Of a stretch of DNA of 64,000 bases, positions 30,071-39,285 are shown piece by piece; the first letter of the stretch is position 1; each line of letters begins with the position of its first letter. The DNA lies in assembly GCA_017307065.1 (NCBI GenBank), contig JAFKGL010000017.1:1-64000 (forward strand), given 5' to 3'. The notes under the pieces were generated by a model. The model saw only the letters and a program-made list of their open reading frames with translations. It was not told the DNA's origin and searched no databases. Source of the stretch: Candidatus Paracaedimonas acanthamoebae. GTDB taxonomy: Bacteria > Pseudomonadota > Alphaproteobacteria > Caedimonadales > Caedimonadaceae. The translations under genes and the position numbers were made by a program.

Positions 30071-32911
30071 ATGGAGCCTTCACAAACTCTAGCCACTTTT
30101 CTAACAGGCTCAAACGCCATTTTTATCGAAGAGCTTTTTGAGCGTTATCTTAAAGATCCTGCTTCTGTTGACGTTAGTTGGCAATCTGTTTTTGCTGAAT
30201 TTGCTCGCAATCCTTCCTCTTTTTCTGCGGCAAAAGCGGAGTCTCAAAAACCTCTAAATATTCAAGAAGATAGCTCTTTCAAGGTGTCTGAAGAGGAACA
30301 AGAACAGGTAGTTCCTTCAGCTTCCGGAGTTATTCCTCAAACGACGATCGATTCAATTAGAGTTTTGATGCTTATTAGAGCCTATAGGGTGCGTGGGCAT
30401 TTATTTGCAAAACTTGATCCTTTAGAACTTGAGAGCCCTAAGACTCATCCTGAGCTTGATCCATCAACTTACGGTTTTAGTTCAAGTGATTTTGATCGAG
30501 AAATTTTTATAGATGGCGTTTTAGGGCGAGAAAAAGCAACCTTACGAGAAATCATAAAAATTTTACACCGGACTTATTGTGGACCTATCGGGGTGGAATT
30601 TATGCATATTCAAGCTCCTGATGAAAAAGCGTGGATTCAAGAACAAATAGAAAAATTTAGAGGGGCCATTTCGACAGAACGCAGAAAGCGTTGTTTGCAC
30701 GCCTTGACAGCTGCTGCAACCTTTGAAAAATTTTTACAAACAAAGCACCCAGGGGCGAAACGATTTGGTTTAGAGGGAAGTGAGAGTCTTATCCCATTGC
30801 TAGAAGTCATTTTAGGAGAATCTGGCCATTTGGGAAGCCGCGAAGTTGTTTTAGGAGTGGCTCATCGGGGGCGTTTAAATATTTTAGTTAATATTTTAGG
30901 AAAAGCTGCTCGCTCTATTTTTAGTAAATTTCAAGGAAAAACCCAAGAGCTCGCTCATGGTTCAGGAGATGTTAAATATCACTTAGGAGCTTCAGCTGAT
31001 CGAGCCTTTGAAGAAAAAATATTTCATCTTTCTCTTGCTGCAAACCCTTCTCACCTTGAGGCCGTGAATCCAATTGTTGTCGGAAAGGTGCGAGCTAAAC
31101 AAAAGCGTCGTGGAGATGCAGCAAAATCGGCCGTTATAGGAGTTCTTATCCATGGAGATGCTGCTTTTGCAGGACAAGGTCTGGTTGCTGAAACATTGAT
31201 GCTATCAGATCTCAGAGGGTATCGAACGGGGGGAACAATCCATGTTATTATTAACAACCAAATAGGATTTACAACTTCACCTGCTTTTTCACGTTCTTCT
31301 CCTTATTGTTCAGACGTCGCAAAGATGATCCAAGCGCCTATTTTCCACGTCAATGGGGATGATCCTGATGCTGTGATGTTTGTGGCCACGCTTGCCGCTC
31401 AATACCGCGAAAAATTTAAACGTGATGTTGTCATCGATATGTTTTGCTATCGTCGTCACGGGCATAATGAGATTGATGAACCTAGTTTTACGCAACCTCT
31501 TATGTATAAAGCGATCGCTAAACGTCCTTCAGTTCATCTGTCTTATGCTGATAAACTCATCACTGAAGGAATTATAGAAGAAAACTATAAGAGCCTTATT
31601 TTACAAGAGCTTGAGGCTCAGTGGCAGCAAGAGTTTTTGGCAGCACAAACTTTTGAAGGTGAGAAAGGTGAGTGGTTAGAAGGGATTTGGAGCGGCTTCA
31701 ATGCCCAAGATAATCTTGCAGTTGCTAAAACAGGAATTTCACAAGAAGTGATCGAGGAAATAGGTAAGGCTCTATTGAGGATGCCAGAAAATTTCTCCCT
31801 CCATCCACGTTTACAGCGTTTCTTTTCAGCAAGACGCGCGATGTTTGAGACAGGGCAAGGATTTGACTGGGCAACAGCTGAAGCGCTCGCTTTAGGTTCC
31901 TTGTTATGCGAAGGGACGCCCGTCCGTTTAAGTGGTCAAGACAGTGGACGAGGGACATTTTCCCAACGCCATGCAGTCCTTTATGATCAAGAGAACGGAG
32001 TTCCTTATATCCCTTTAAATAATGTTCGAGTCGTTCAAGAAGAAATAGAAATTGTTGATAGCCCCTTAGCTGAAGCTTCAGTTCTTGGGTTTGAGCTCGG
32101 ATATAGTTTAGCAGATCCTTATACGCTGGTTTTGTGGGAAGCCCAGTTTGGAGATTTTGCAAACGGAGCCCAAGTGATCATCGATCAGTTCATTTCATCA
32201 GGAGAGGCCAAATGGCTTCGACTTTCGGGGCTTGTGATGCTATTGCCTCATGGTTTTGAAGGGCAAGGACCTGAGCATTCGTCAGCGCGTCTTGAGCGTT
32301 ACCTACAATTATGTGCTGAAGATAATATGATTGTTGCGAATTGTACGACACCGGCTAATTATTTTCATATTTTAAGGCGCCAATTAAAGTGGAAGACTCG
32401 AAAACCACTTATTATCATGACGCCTAAATCTCTCTTGAGGCACTCGTTAACAATTTCTGCCCAAGAAGAATTCACTCAAGAATCCTATTTTAATGTGATT
32501 TATTCAGAAACGGATGATCTTGTTGATGATCTCAATATTAAGCGCGTTATCCTATGCACAGGAAAGATTTACTATGATTTGTACCAGGCTCGTCAGGCCA
32601 AAAATATACAAGATATTGCTTTAATTCGGATTGAGCAGTTATATCCGTTCCCGCATGAAAAATTGGTTCAAGAACTGAAGAGATATTCTCAAGCTGAAAT
32701 TATTTGGTGTCAAGAAGAGCCAGAAAATATGGGAGCTTGGACCTTTATTGATCGGCGTATCGAAAAAGTATTAAGGGAAATAAAAGGAGCATATTTACGT
32801 CCTCATTATGTTGGTCGTCCAGAAAGTGCTTCGCCAGCAACAGGTTTTTATGAACGACATGAATATGAACAAACTTTATTTATTGAGCAAGCTTTAACAA
32901 TTAATAACTAG
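30071..32911 (+). CDS. sucA: 2-oxoglutarate dehydrogenase E1 component
   Basis: The 946-residue thiamine-diphosphate enzyme decarboxylates 2-oxoglutarate and passes the succinyl group to SucB. The N-terminal helix (FLTGSNAIFIEELFERYL) docks the E1 to the core. The dehydrogenase domain holds GMAHRGRLN-like GVAHRGRLNIL near 262-272 and the ThDP/Mg motif GDAAFAGQG near 359-367. The transketolase-like C-terminal domain includes GQDSGRGTFSQRHA. Length is typical. It opens the sucA-sucB-lpdA operon. Confidence 0.97.
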   Translation: MEPSQTLATFLTGSNAIFIEELFERYLKDPASVDVSWQSVFAEFARNPSSFSAAKAESQKPLNIQEDSSFKVSEEEQEQVVPSASGVIPQTTIDSIRVLMLIRAYRVRGHLFAKLDPLELESPKTHPELDPSTYGFSSSDFDREIFIDGVLGREKATLREIIKILHRTYCGPIGVEFMHIQAPDEKAWIQEQIEKFRGAISTERRKRCLHALTAAATFEKFLQTKHPGAKRFGLEGSESLIPLLEVILGESGHLGSREVVLGVAHRGRLNILVNILGKAARSIFSKFQGKTQELAHGSGDVKYHLGASADRAFEEKIFHLSLAANPSHLEAVNPIVVGKVRAKQKRRGDAAKSAVIGVLIHGDAAFAGQGLVAETLMLSDLRGYRTGGTIHVIINNQIGFTTSPAFSRSSPYCSDVAKMIQAPIFHVNGDDPDAVMFVATLAAQYREKFKRDVVIDMFCYRRHGHNEIDEPSFTQPLMYKAIAKRPSVHLSYADKLITEGIIEENYKSLILQELEAQWQQEFLAAQTFEGEKGEWLEGIWSGFNAQDNLAVAKTGISQEVIEEIGKALLRMPENFSLHPRLQRFFSARRAMFETGQGFDWATAEALALGSLLCEGTPVRLSGQDSGRGTFSQRHAVLYDQENGVPYIPLNNVRVVQEEIEIVDSPLAEASVLGFELGYSLADPYTLVLWEAQFGDFANGAQVIIDQFISSGEAKWLRLSGLVMLLPHGFEGQGPEHSSARLERYLQLCAEDNMIVANCTTPANYFHILRRQLKWKTRKPLIIMTPKSLLRHSLTISAQEEFTQESYFNVIYSETDDLVDDLNIKRVILCTGKIYYDLYQARQAKNIQDIALIRIEQLYPFPHEKLVQELKRYSQAEIIWCQEEPENMGAWTFIDRRIEKVLREIKGAYLRPHYVGRPESASPATGFYERHEYEQTLFIEQALTINN

Positions 32912-32923
32912 TGGGAAAGTCTT

Positions 32924-34174
32924 ATGATTAAAGAGATAATCGTTCCGCCTTTAGGGGAATCAGTAACTGAAGCCACAATTAGTCGTTGGCTCAAGCATGT
33001 AGGGGATAGCATTAAATTAGACGAGCCTCTTGTTGAACTTGAGACTGATAAAGTTACAATCGAAATCAATTCACCTCAAACAGGTGTCTTAAGTGAAACT
33101 CGATTTTTACAAGGGCAACAAGTTAAAGTAGGATCTGTTATTGGTTTCGTCGATTCTGAAATTCCTGAAAAGTCCCAAAAAGAAACACAGATTAAAGAAG
33201 ATATACAAGAATCACCGCAATCTTCTTCCAGTGATCAGAGCGTTTCTCAACCAAATCAGTTTTCTCCTGCAGTCAGAAAGATGGTTGCAGAAAATAATAT
33301 AAATCCTTTGGATATTCAGGGAACTGGTAAAGCAGGGCGCCTTATAAAAGAAGATATTCAACATCATCTTGACGATCATGAAGCAAGGACATCTTCTCAC
33401 TCGATACCAACACCAGAAACTCAAGCATCTACATCAATCTCTCAAACTGTATACCGTCGTGAATTGAGTCATGTAGAGCCAGAAAAACGCGTTAAGATGA
33501 GTCGTCTTCGTCTGAGAATTGCGGAGAGACTTAAAGAAGCCCAAAATACAGCAGCGATGCTTACAACTTTTAACGAAGTTGATATGACTCAAGTCATGAT
33601 GGCGCGGGACTTATATCGAGACAAATTCGAGAAGAGATATGGTATCCGGTTGGGAATGATGTCTTTTTTTGCAAAAGCAACTATTGCCGCTCTTCAAGAA
33701 ATTCCGGCCTTAAATGCAGAAATCCAAAGAGATGAGATTGTTTACAAAAATCATTATGACATAGGGGTGGCTGTTTCAACACCAAATGGTTTAGTTGTGC
33801 CCGTGGTACGAAATGCAGATCTTCTTAATTTTTCTGAAATTGAGCTCATGATCGCAGACATGGGGCAACGTGCTCAAATAGGTAAGCTGACTCTGGATGA
33901 GCTTACAGGGGGAACTTTTACCATTACAAATGGGGGTGTTTTTGGCTCTCTTATGTCAACACCTATTATCAATCCTCCTCAAACAGGCATTTTAGGAATG
34001 CATAAGATTGAGAAAAGGCCTGTTGTTATCAATGATCAAATTGTCATTCGACCCATGATGTATATTGCCTTGACATATGATCATCGGATTATTGATGGGC
34101 GTGAAGCCGTCACTTTCTTAGTACGAGTCAAAGAATATATTGAAGATTTACAACGACTTTTAATTGGGATTTAA
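32924..34174 (+). CDS. sucB: Dihydrolipoamide succinyltransferase (E2 of 2-oxoglutarate dehydrogenase)
   Basis: The 416-residue core enzyme starts with a lipoyl domain in which Lys43 of [10 protein letters not shown] is the lipoylation site. A Ser/Gln-rich linker and an E3-binding domain ([12 protein letters not shown], near 123-155) follow, then a catalytic acyltransferase domain ending with the [11 protein letters not shown] active-site motif near residue 384. One lipoyl domain and this order are typical. It lies 12 bases after sucA and two before lpdA. Confidence 0.97.
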   Translation: MIKEIIVPPLGESVTEATISRWLKHVGDSIKLDEPLVELETDKVTIEINSPQTGVLSETRFLQGQQVKVGSVIGFVDSEIPEKSQKETQIKEDIQESPQSSSSDQSVSQPNQFSPAVRKMVAENNINPLDIQGTGKAGRLIKEDIQHHLDDHEARTSSHSIPTPETQASTSISQTVYRRELSHVEPEKRVKMSRLRLRIAERLKEAQNTAAMLTTFNEVDMTQVMMARDLYRDKFEKRYGIRLGMMSFFAKATIAALQEIPALNAEIQRDEIVYKNHYDIGVAVSTPNGLVVPVVRNADLLNFSEIELMIADMGQRAQIGKLTLDELTGGTFTITNGGVFGSLMSTPIINPPQTGILGMHKIEKRPVVINDQIVIRPMMYIALTYDHRIIDGREAVTFLVRVKEYIEDLQRLLIGI

Positions 34175-34176
34175 CC

Positions 34177-35586
34177 GTGAGCAACACTTCCTTTGATCTT
34201 ATTGTGATTGGGACAGGCCCTGGAGGCTATGTCGCGGCTATTAGAGCTGCTCAATTGGGGATGAAAGTTGCTTGCATTGATAAACGTGAAATGCCGGGAG
34301 GAACTTGTTTAAATATAGGCTGTATTCCTTCTAAGGCTTTATTACAATTGACTCACAAGTTTGCAGAAGCACGAGATAATTTCCATCAACAGGGAATTTT
34401 ATTTGATTACTTACGAGCTGATCTCTCCGTGATGATGCAACAAAAAGAAAAAATAGTCCAAGGGCTTGTTCAGGGGGTTTCTTATCTCTTTAAAAAGAAT
34501 AAAATTGAATTTTTTAAAGGTGAAGCTTCTTTACACTCGTCTCACCAGGTTCAGCTCACTTTAGAAACAGGGGAGCTCATACTTTTAGAAGCGAGTAAAA
34601 TCCTGATTGCGACAGGTTCTATACCAACGCCTCTCCCCGGGATCCTCATTGATGAACAGAGGATTTTGAGTTCGACAGGTGCTTTATCTCTTACCTCTAT
34701 TCCTCATTCTATGGTTATCATTGGAGGGGGATATATCGGGCTCGAAATAGGATCAATATGGCGACGTTTAGGGTGTGAAATTACGGTTGTTGAGTCTTTA
34801 GATCGTATTGTCCCCACTATGGATCAAGAAGCCGGAAGCGCTTTAAAAAAGACCCTTGAAAAGCAAGGAATGCACTTCAAGCTCGCAACGCAAGTTAAAT
34901 CTGTGGACTCTAATACAACAAATGTTCGGACACTTATAAGATCTGTTAGTGAGTCTAAAGAAGAAATTTTAGAAAGTGAGAGAGTCTTAGTTTCAGTAGG
35001 TAGGAAACCTTTTGTTCAAGGGTTGGGACTTGAGCGTTTAGGTATCAGAACAACAGAACGAGGTTTCGTTTCTGTGAATAATCGTTTTGAGACAAATATC
35101 CCAGGAGTTTATGCTATTGGAGATGTTATTGGTGGCCCTATGCTTGCTCATAAAGCAGAAGAAGAGGGCATTTCTGCCGTCGAATTTATGGTAGGACAAA
35201 AGCCACAACTCAATTACAATGCAGTTCCCGCAGTTATTTATACCACTCCTGAAGTTGCTAGTGTAGGTAAAACGGAGCAAGAACTTAAAGAAGCAAAGAT
35301 TCCTTTTAAGGCAGGGAAGTTTCCTTTTCAAGCGAACAGTCGTGCTCGTGCAAATAATGATACAGAAGGTTTCGTAAAAATTCTTGCCCATGAAAAAACA
35401 GATGAAATTTTAGGTGTCCATATCGTTCATAGTGAAGCAGGGACCATGATTGCAGAAGCCGTTGTTGCTTTAGAGTATAAAGCATCTGCAGAAGATATTG
35501 CGCGGATTTGTCACGCCCATCCAACGACCAGCGAAGCCATCAAAGAAGCTGCCTTGAATGTTCAGGGGCACGCCATTCATATTTAA
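34177..35586 (+). CDS. lpdA: Dihydrolipoamide dehydrogenase (E3)
   Basis: The 469-residue flavoenzyme reoxidises the dihydrolipoyl arm and makes NADH. FAD-binding GTGPGGYVAA is at 12-21, the redox disulfide is in CLNIGC (Cys44 and Cys49), the NAD-binding GGGYIGLEIG is near 189-198, and the base pair His-Glu is in HAHPTTSE near 447-454. It starts with GTG two bases after the sucB stop. It probably also serves pyruvate dehydrogenase, whose genes are not in the window. Confidence 0.97.
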   Translation: MSNTSFDLIVIGTGPGGYVAAIRAAQLGMKVACIDKREMPGGTCLNIGCIPSKALLQLTHKFAEARDNFHQQGILFDYLRADLSVMMQQKEKIVQGLVQGVSYLFKKNKIEFFKGEASLHSSHQVQLTLETGELILLEASKILIATGSIPTPLPGILIDEQRILSSTGALSLTSIPHSMVIIGGGYIGLEIGSIWRRLGCEITVVESLDRIVPTMDQEAGSALKKTLEKQGMHFKLATQVKSVDSNTTNVRTLIRSVSESKEEILESERVLVSVGRKPFVQGLGLERLGIRTTERGFVSVNNRFETNIPGVYAIGDVIGGPMLAHKAEEEGISAVEFMVGQKPQLNYNAVPAVIYTTPEVASVGKTEQELKEAKIPFKAGKFPFQANSRARANNDTEGFVKILAHEKTDEILGVHIVHSEAGTMIAEAVVALEYKASAEDIARICHAHPTTSEAIKEAALNVQGHAIHI

Positions 35587-35626
35587 AATCATTAAATTCA
35601 CGAGGCAGGTAAAGGGATCGGCTTCC

Positions 35627-35688
35627 CGTTATAGGCTTGAGAGGCTCTGCATTACTTTTGAGTAACCCCCAGTTATGAGCCTATAACG
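35627..35688. terminator. Branched inverted repeat between lpdA and grpE
   Basis: An 11-bp perfect inverted repeat (35627-35637 with 35678-35688) encloses a smaller hairpin (35652-35656 with 35661-35665). It stands between the convergent ends of lpdA and grpE. No strong T-run follows in either direction, so it may be a Rho-assisted end, an mRNA-stabilising structure or a copy of a palindromic repeat element. I see no second copy in the window. Confidence 0.45.
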
Positions 35689-35711
35689 AGAACCCTAAAA
35701 CACTATCAAAC

Positions 35712-36311
35712 TTACGTAGATGATTTTGCCTTAGCAACACCCACAAGAGCGGGACGTAAGAGTCTTTCATTCAGAACATAGCCTGTTTGTAAAACGCGCG
35801 TGACATGTCCAGGTTGATAATCAGTATCTTCTTCTTCAAGCATGGCTTGATGATAATTATGATCAAAAATCTCACCTAAAGGAGAAAGTTTTTTTATGCC
35901 ATTACGTTCAAGAGCATTCGTAAGTTCACGCTCGGTAATTTGAATTCCTTCAAGGAGAGATCTAAGAGTTTCATCACCTTCTAATTTTTCTGCAGGAATA
36001 TTCTCAAGGGCGCGGCTTAAGTTGTCGGCGACGCTTAGCAGATCTCGGGCAAAATTAGTAATCGCGAAACGAGAAGCATCTTCTTTTTCACGTTGCGCTC
36101 TCTTTCGAATATTTTCGCTTTCAGCCAAAGTTCTCAAAAGCTGATCTTTAAGCAGATTTCTCTCTTCTTCTAAAGAAGCTTGGGCAGACGTTTCGGGTAT
36201 GTTTTCAGTCACAAGTTCTTCATCTTGTGAAGAGAGAGCTTCTTCTAGAGAGGGAGAAGCTTCATCTTGTGGAAGGTCTATAGAGTTAATTTTCTTATCT
36301 TCTTGGTTCAT
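35712..36311 (-). CDS. grpE: Nucleotide exchange factor GrpE
   Basis: The 199-residue cochaperone releases ADP from DnaK. It has an acidic, disordered N-terminal about 45 residues, a long coiled-coil helix (about 48-110) including RKRAQREKEDASRFAITNF, and a C-terminal beta domain with PLGEIFDHNYHQAM and the GYVLNERLLRPALVGVAK signature. It follows hrcA by ten bases on the same strand, the usual alphaproteobacterial hrcA-grpE pair. dnaK and dnaJ are not in the window. Confidence 0.96.
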   Translation of the reverse strand: MNQEDKKINSIDLPQDEASPSLEEALSSQDEELVTENIPETSAQASLEEERNLLKDQLLRTLAESENIRKRAQREKEDASRFAITNFARDLLSVADNLSRALENIPAEKLEGDETLRSLLEGIQITERELTNALERNGIKKLSPLGEIFDHNYHQAMLEEEDTDYQPGHVTRVLQTGYVLNERLLRPALVGVAKAKSST

Positions 36312-36321
36312 TTTATCCTCT

Positions 36322-37356
36322 TTAACTTAATGAACGGCTAATTAATTGAGCCGTATAATCAACCATTGGTATAATCCGGCCATAGTTCAAACGAGTAGGG
36401 CCTATGACGCCAATAGCTCCAACAATTTGTTGATGGCGATTGTGGTAAGGAGCAACAATCATCGAGCAACCTGCCATTTTAAAAAGACTATTGTTAGAGC
36501 CAATAAAAATTTGGATACCTTCTGCGTTTATAGCGGCATCCAGAAGATTAATAAAGTTTTCTCGTGTTTCAAGCTCATAAAAGAGATGACGTAATCGTTC
36601 CAAATCATCTAAACCTTCAACATCTTCTAAAAGATGAGCTTGGCCTCGGACGATAAGCGTTCCGAGAATGGGTGGGCCACTCCAGACGCCTAAGCCAGCT
36701 TCGACAACTTGTTTAGCAAGGCTATTAAGTTCAGCTTCATGAGCTTCAATTTCTGAAAGAATACTTATTTTGACATCTGAAAGACCTGTATCACAAAGTC
36801 TTGCATTGAGGTAATTGGTGGCTTCCATGAAAACAGAATTTGGGAGACCCAAGGGAACTTGAATCAGACGATTTTCAACGTCGCCATCTTCTGTGACAAG
36901 GACAACAAGAGCTCTTCCCGGATTTAAAGGTATAAATTCAATGTGCTTTAATTTCGAATCTTGCTTAGGGGCAATCACTAAACTTGCGCATCGGGCAAGA
37001 CCTGACAGGGAAGAACTAACTTTTTCAAGTAGTTGTGCTAGATTTAACCCTTTTGTTTGGCATTGACTTTCAAGGCTTGCTCTTTCTGTTTCATTTAAGC
37101 TTCCAACTTCGAGGAGGCCTTCAACAAAAAGCTTTAATCCTTCCGTTGTGGGGAGGCGGCCTGCTGAATGGTGGGGCGAATAGAGAAGCCCTAAAGATTC
37201 GAGTTGCGCAAGGACATTTCGAATTGTAGCTGGGGACAGAGAAGAAGAAAGGCGTTCAGAAAGCGTACGTGAGCCAATAGCTTCGCCTGTTTGACAATAA
37301 GACTCAACTAGGAGGCGAAAAATTTCTCGTGAACGTAAGTTCAATCTCTCAAGCAT
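36322..37356 (-). CDS. hrcA: Heat-inducible transcription repressor HrcA
   Basis: This is the repressor that binds CIRCE operators of heat-shock genes. It has an N-terminal winged helix (RSREIFRLLVESYCQTGEAIGSRTL with a LSPATIRNVLAQLE recognition segment) and the HrcA ligand domain, ending with GVIGPTRLNYGRIIPMV. I prefer ATG 37356 (344 residues) over GTG 37380. I could not see a CIRCE box (TTAGCACTC inverted repeat) in the 78 bases up to rph, so autoregulation is not evident here; its targets may be elsewhere. Confidence 0.95.
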   Translation of the reverse strand: MLERLNLRSREIFRLLVESYCQTGEAIGSRTLSERLSSSLSPATIRNVLAQLESLGLLYSPHHSAGRLPTTEGLKLFVEGLLEVGSLNETERASLESQCQTKGLNLAQLLEKVSSSLSGLARCASLVIAPKQDSKLKHIEFIPLNPGRALVVLVTEDGDVENRLIQVPLGLPNSVFMEATNYLNARLCDTGLSDVKISILSEIEAHEAELNSLAKQVVEAGLGVWSGPPILGTLIVRGQAHLLEDVEGLDDLERLRHLFYELETRENFINLLDAAINAEGIQIFIGSNNSLFKMAGCSMIVAPYHNRHQQIVGAIGVIGPTRLNYGRIIPMVDYTAQLISRSLS

Positions 37357-37434
37357 GACGAATAATACTTTCCATTTCACCTAGAAATGTAGTAACCCAG
37401 AAGCATAGAGTCAATATTTACGTGGGGAGAAAAA

Positions 37435-38154
37435 ATGCGTCCTTCTGGTAGATCAACATCACAATTAAGAGATATAAGGTTAGAGCCGAATTATGCGAAA
37501 TATGCGGAAGGGTCCTGTCTGGTCCGATTCGGCAATACACACGTCCTTTGTACAGCGACGATTGAAGACAAAGTCCCTCCTTTTGTAAAAGGAACGGGAA
37601 GTGGATGGATTACAGCTGAATATGGGATGTTGCCTCGGGCAACTCAAGTTCGCACAGATCGAGAAGCCGCTCGAGGAAAGCAAACAGGTCGCACGCAAGA
37701 AATTCAACGTTTAATAGGGCGCTCTCTTCGCTCTGTTCTTAATTTGACGGCCCTTGGTGAAAGACAAATAAAGATAGATTGTGATGTCATTCAAGCTGAT
37801 GGTGGCACGCGCACTGCCTCAATTACAGGAGCTTATGTGGCTCTTCATCAAGCCATTGATAAACTATTAAAGGGGGGAACTCTGAAACAAAACCCTTTAG
37901 TCGATCAAGTTGCAGCAATCTCTTGTGGAATTTATCAAGGTCACCCCGTACTTGATTTAGATTATGATGAAGACTCACAAGCAGAAGCTGATGCTAATTT
38001 TGTGCTCACGGGAAAAGGACAGATCATTGAAGTCCAAGCCACGGCTGAGAAAACACCTTTTGACCAGCATGATTTTGAAGCTTTGATGGAGTTAGCACGT
38101 TCTGGCGTTGATAAGCTTGTTGTGTTGCAACGTAAAGCTCTTGGGTTAATTTAA
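37435..38154 (+). CDS. rph: Ribonuclease PH
   Basis: The 239-residue phosphorolytic 3'-exoribonuclease trims tRNA 3' ends. It starts [27 protein letters not shown], with the family [20 protein letters not shown] block near 118-137 and [17 protein letters not shown] near 178-194. Length is normal. It is divergent from hrcA, as in many alphaproteobacteria. GGGGAGAAAA before the ATG serves as ribosome binding site. Confidence 0.96.
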   Translation: MRPSGRSTSQLRDIRLEPNYAKYAEGSCLVRFGNTHVLCTATIEDKVPPFVKGTGSGWITAEYGMLPRATQVRTDREAARGKQTGRTQEIQRLIGRSLRSVLNLTALGERQIKIDCDVIQADGGTRTASITGAYVALHQAIDKLLKGGTLKQNPLVDQVAAISCGIYQGHPVLDLDYDEDSQAEADANFVLTGKGQIIEVQATAEKTPFDQHDFEALMELARSGVDKLVVLQRKALGLI

Positions 38155-38174
38155 CTCGTTTAAAAGAATAAATT

Positions 38175-38207
38175 ATAAGGAAGTTTTCCAAGTGAAAGCT
38201 TCCTTAT
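38175..38207 (+). terminator. Stem-loop after rph
   Basis: A nine-base perfect inverted repeat, ATAAGGAAG and CTTCCTTAT, with a 15-base loop starts about 20 bases after the rph stop. A T-rich tail is lacking, so termination is probable but not certain. Confidence 0.4.
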
Positions 38208-38316
38208 TAATGAGTGGTGTTTGTCCTCTTCTTAAAAAAATTATTTTTCTATTAATAAGTCAGTAAGCTTATAGCGGTAAGATAAAGATAAGAAAAATAA
38301 TAAAAGGGGGCAAAAA

Positions 38317-39285
38317 ATGGATGGGTTTCGCTTAGAAACACTTGAAATTCTGGATATCATTAAGGCAACTGGAACGATTGGCTATACATGGGATCTAGAG
38401 CGTGATTTCATAGATTGGCGAGGTCCTTTAAACCTTCTTTTAAGTCCTGAAGCTCCTTTTAAATCTGGAAGTAGTTATCATAATTCTTTATCTCCTCATA
38501 ATTTTTATAAGCGTGAACAAGCTCTCACAACTTTAAAGCCTATTACGAATGAATATCAATGTGCCTATATGCTGACGTTACCTGACTATAAATTGTGTCC
38601 GGTTCTAGACGAAGGTGAGGTATTTTTTGATAGGAATGGACAACCTTACAAATTACAAGGGACGCTTACCTTTTTAGAAGATAATCTTCTCGGGAACATT
38701 GATCAAAATCATTCCGGATATGATGCTTTAACAGGCTTACCTGAAAAAGAACTCATGTTAGAGACCCTCTCTTGTTTTATTGATCAGGCAATTATTAATC
38801 ATCAAGGGGGAGCCTATATTGCTCTTACTATTGATCATTTAGAATATATCACATGTCATTTTGGAGTGCAGGCAACAAAAAACGTTATTCAAAAAGTTGG
38901 AGAAGCCTTACGGGGAACCATCCGTTTCGATGATTTTATTGGAAGATCGAATGGATGTGGCTTTGGGATTATTTTAAAAGATTGCGATCATTGGGGCCTT
39001 ATTCGGGCGTATCAGCGCATCGCTTACGCCATTCAAGACTTAGAAATTTCTGTGCAAGATCAGCGCATTGAAATTCTTGTTTCGATGGGAGGGGTTGTCT
39101 TTCCGCGAGAAGGTTTTACACCCGCAAAGATCATGGCAAGAGCTGAGCGCTATTTATTTGAATCTCAACAAAGTCACGATATACAAGCGGCGACATCGTC
39201 TCAATCAAGTTCTTATTTCCCTCGTTCTTATCGAGCTCAGCAAGGAACACTTAGGCATACAGATAAACAAGTCTTACAAGCTTAA
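38317..39285 (+). CDS. PAS-like / degenerate GGDEF domain protein
   Basis: The 322-residue cytosolic protein has an N-terminal region resembling a PAS fold (GTIGYTWDLERDFIDWRG) and a C-terminal diguanylate-cyclase-type domain from about residue 134 (YDALTGLPEKE). The first metal Asp is kept (TIDHLEY, Asp173), but the signature GGDEF loop reads SNGCGF at 211-216, so the catalytic Glu and the GG are lost. Cyclase activity is therefore unlikely; it may bind a nucleotide, sense something or be a structural regulator. No EAL domain is present. The end overlaps the convergent gene at 39282 by four bases. Confidence 0.7.
   Translation: MDGFRLETLEILDIIKATGTIGYTWDLERDFIDWRGPLNLLLSPEAPFKSGSSYHNSLSPHNFYKREQALTTLKPITNEYQCAYMLTLPDYKLCPVLDEGEVFFDRNGQPYKLQGTLTFLEDNLLGNIDQNHSGYDALTGLPEKELMLETLSCFIDQAIINHQGGAYIALTIDHLEYITCHFGVQATKNVIQKVGEALRGTIRFDDFIGRSNGCGFGIILKDCDHWGLIRAYQRIAYAIQDLEISVQDQRIEILVSMGGVVFPREGFTPAKIMARAERYLFESQQSHDIQAATSSQSSSYFPRSYRAQQGTLRHTDKQVLQA

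Noticed and set aside
37357..37434. CIRCE operator between hrcA and rph
   Set aside because: I looked for the TTAGCACTC-N9-GAGTGCTAA pattern and did not find it.
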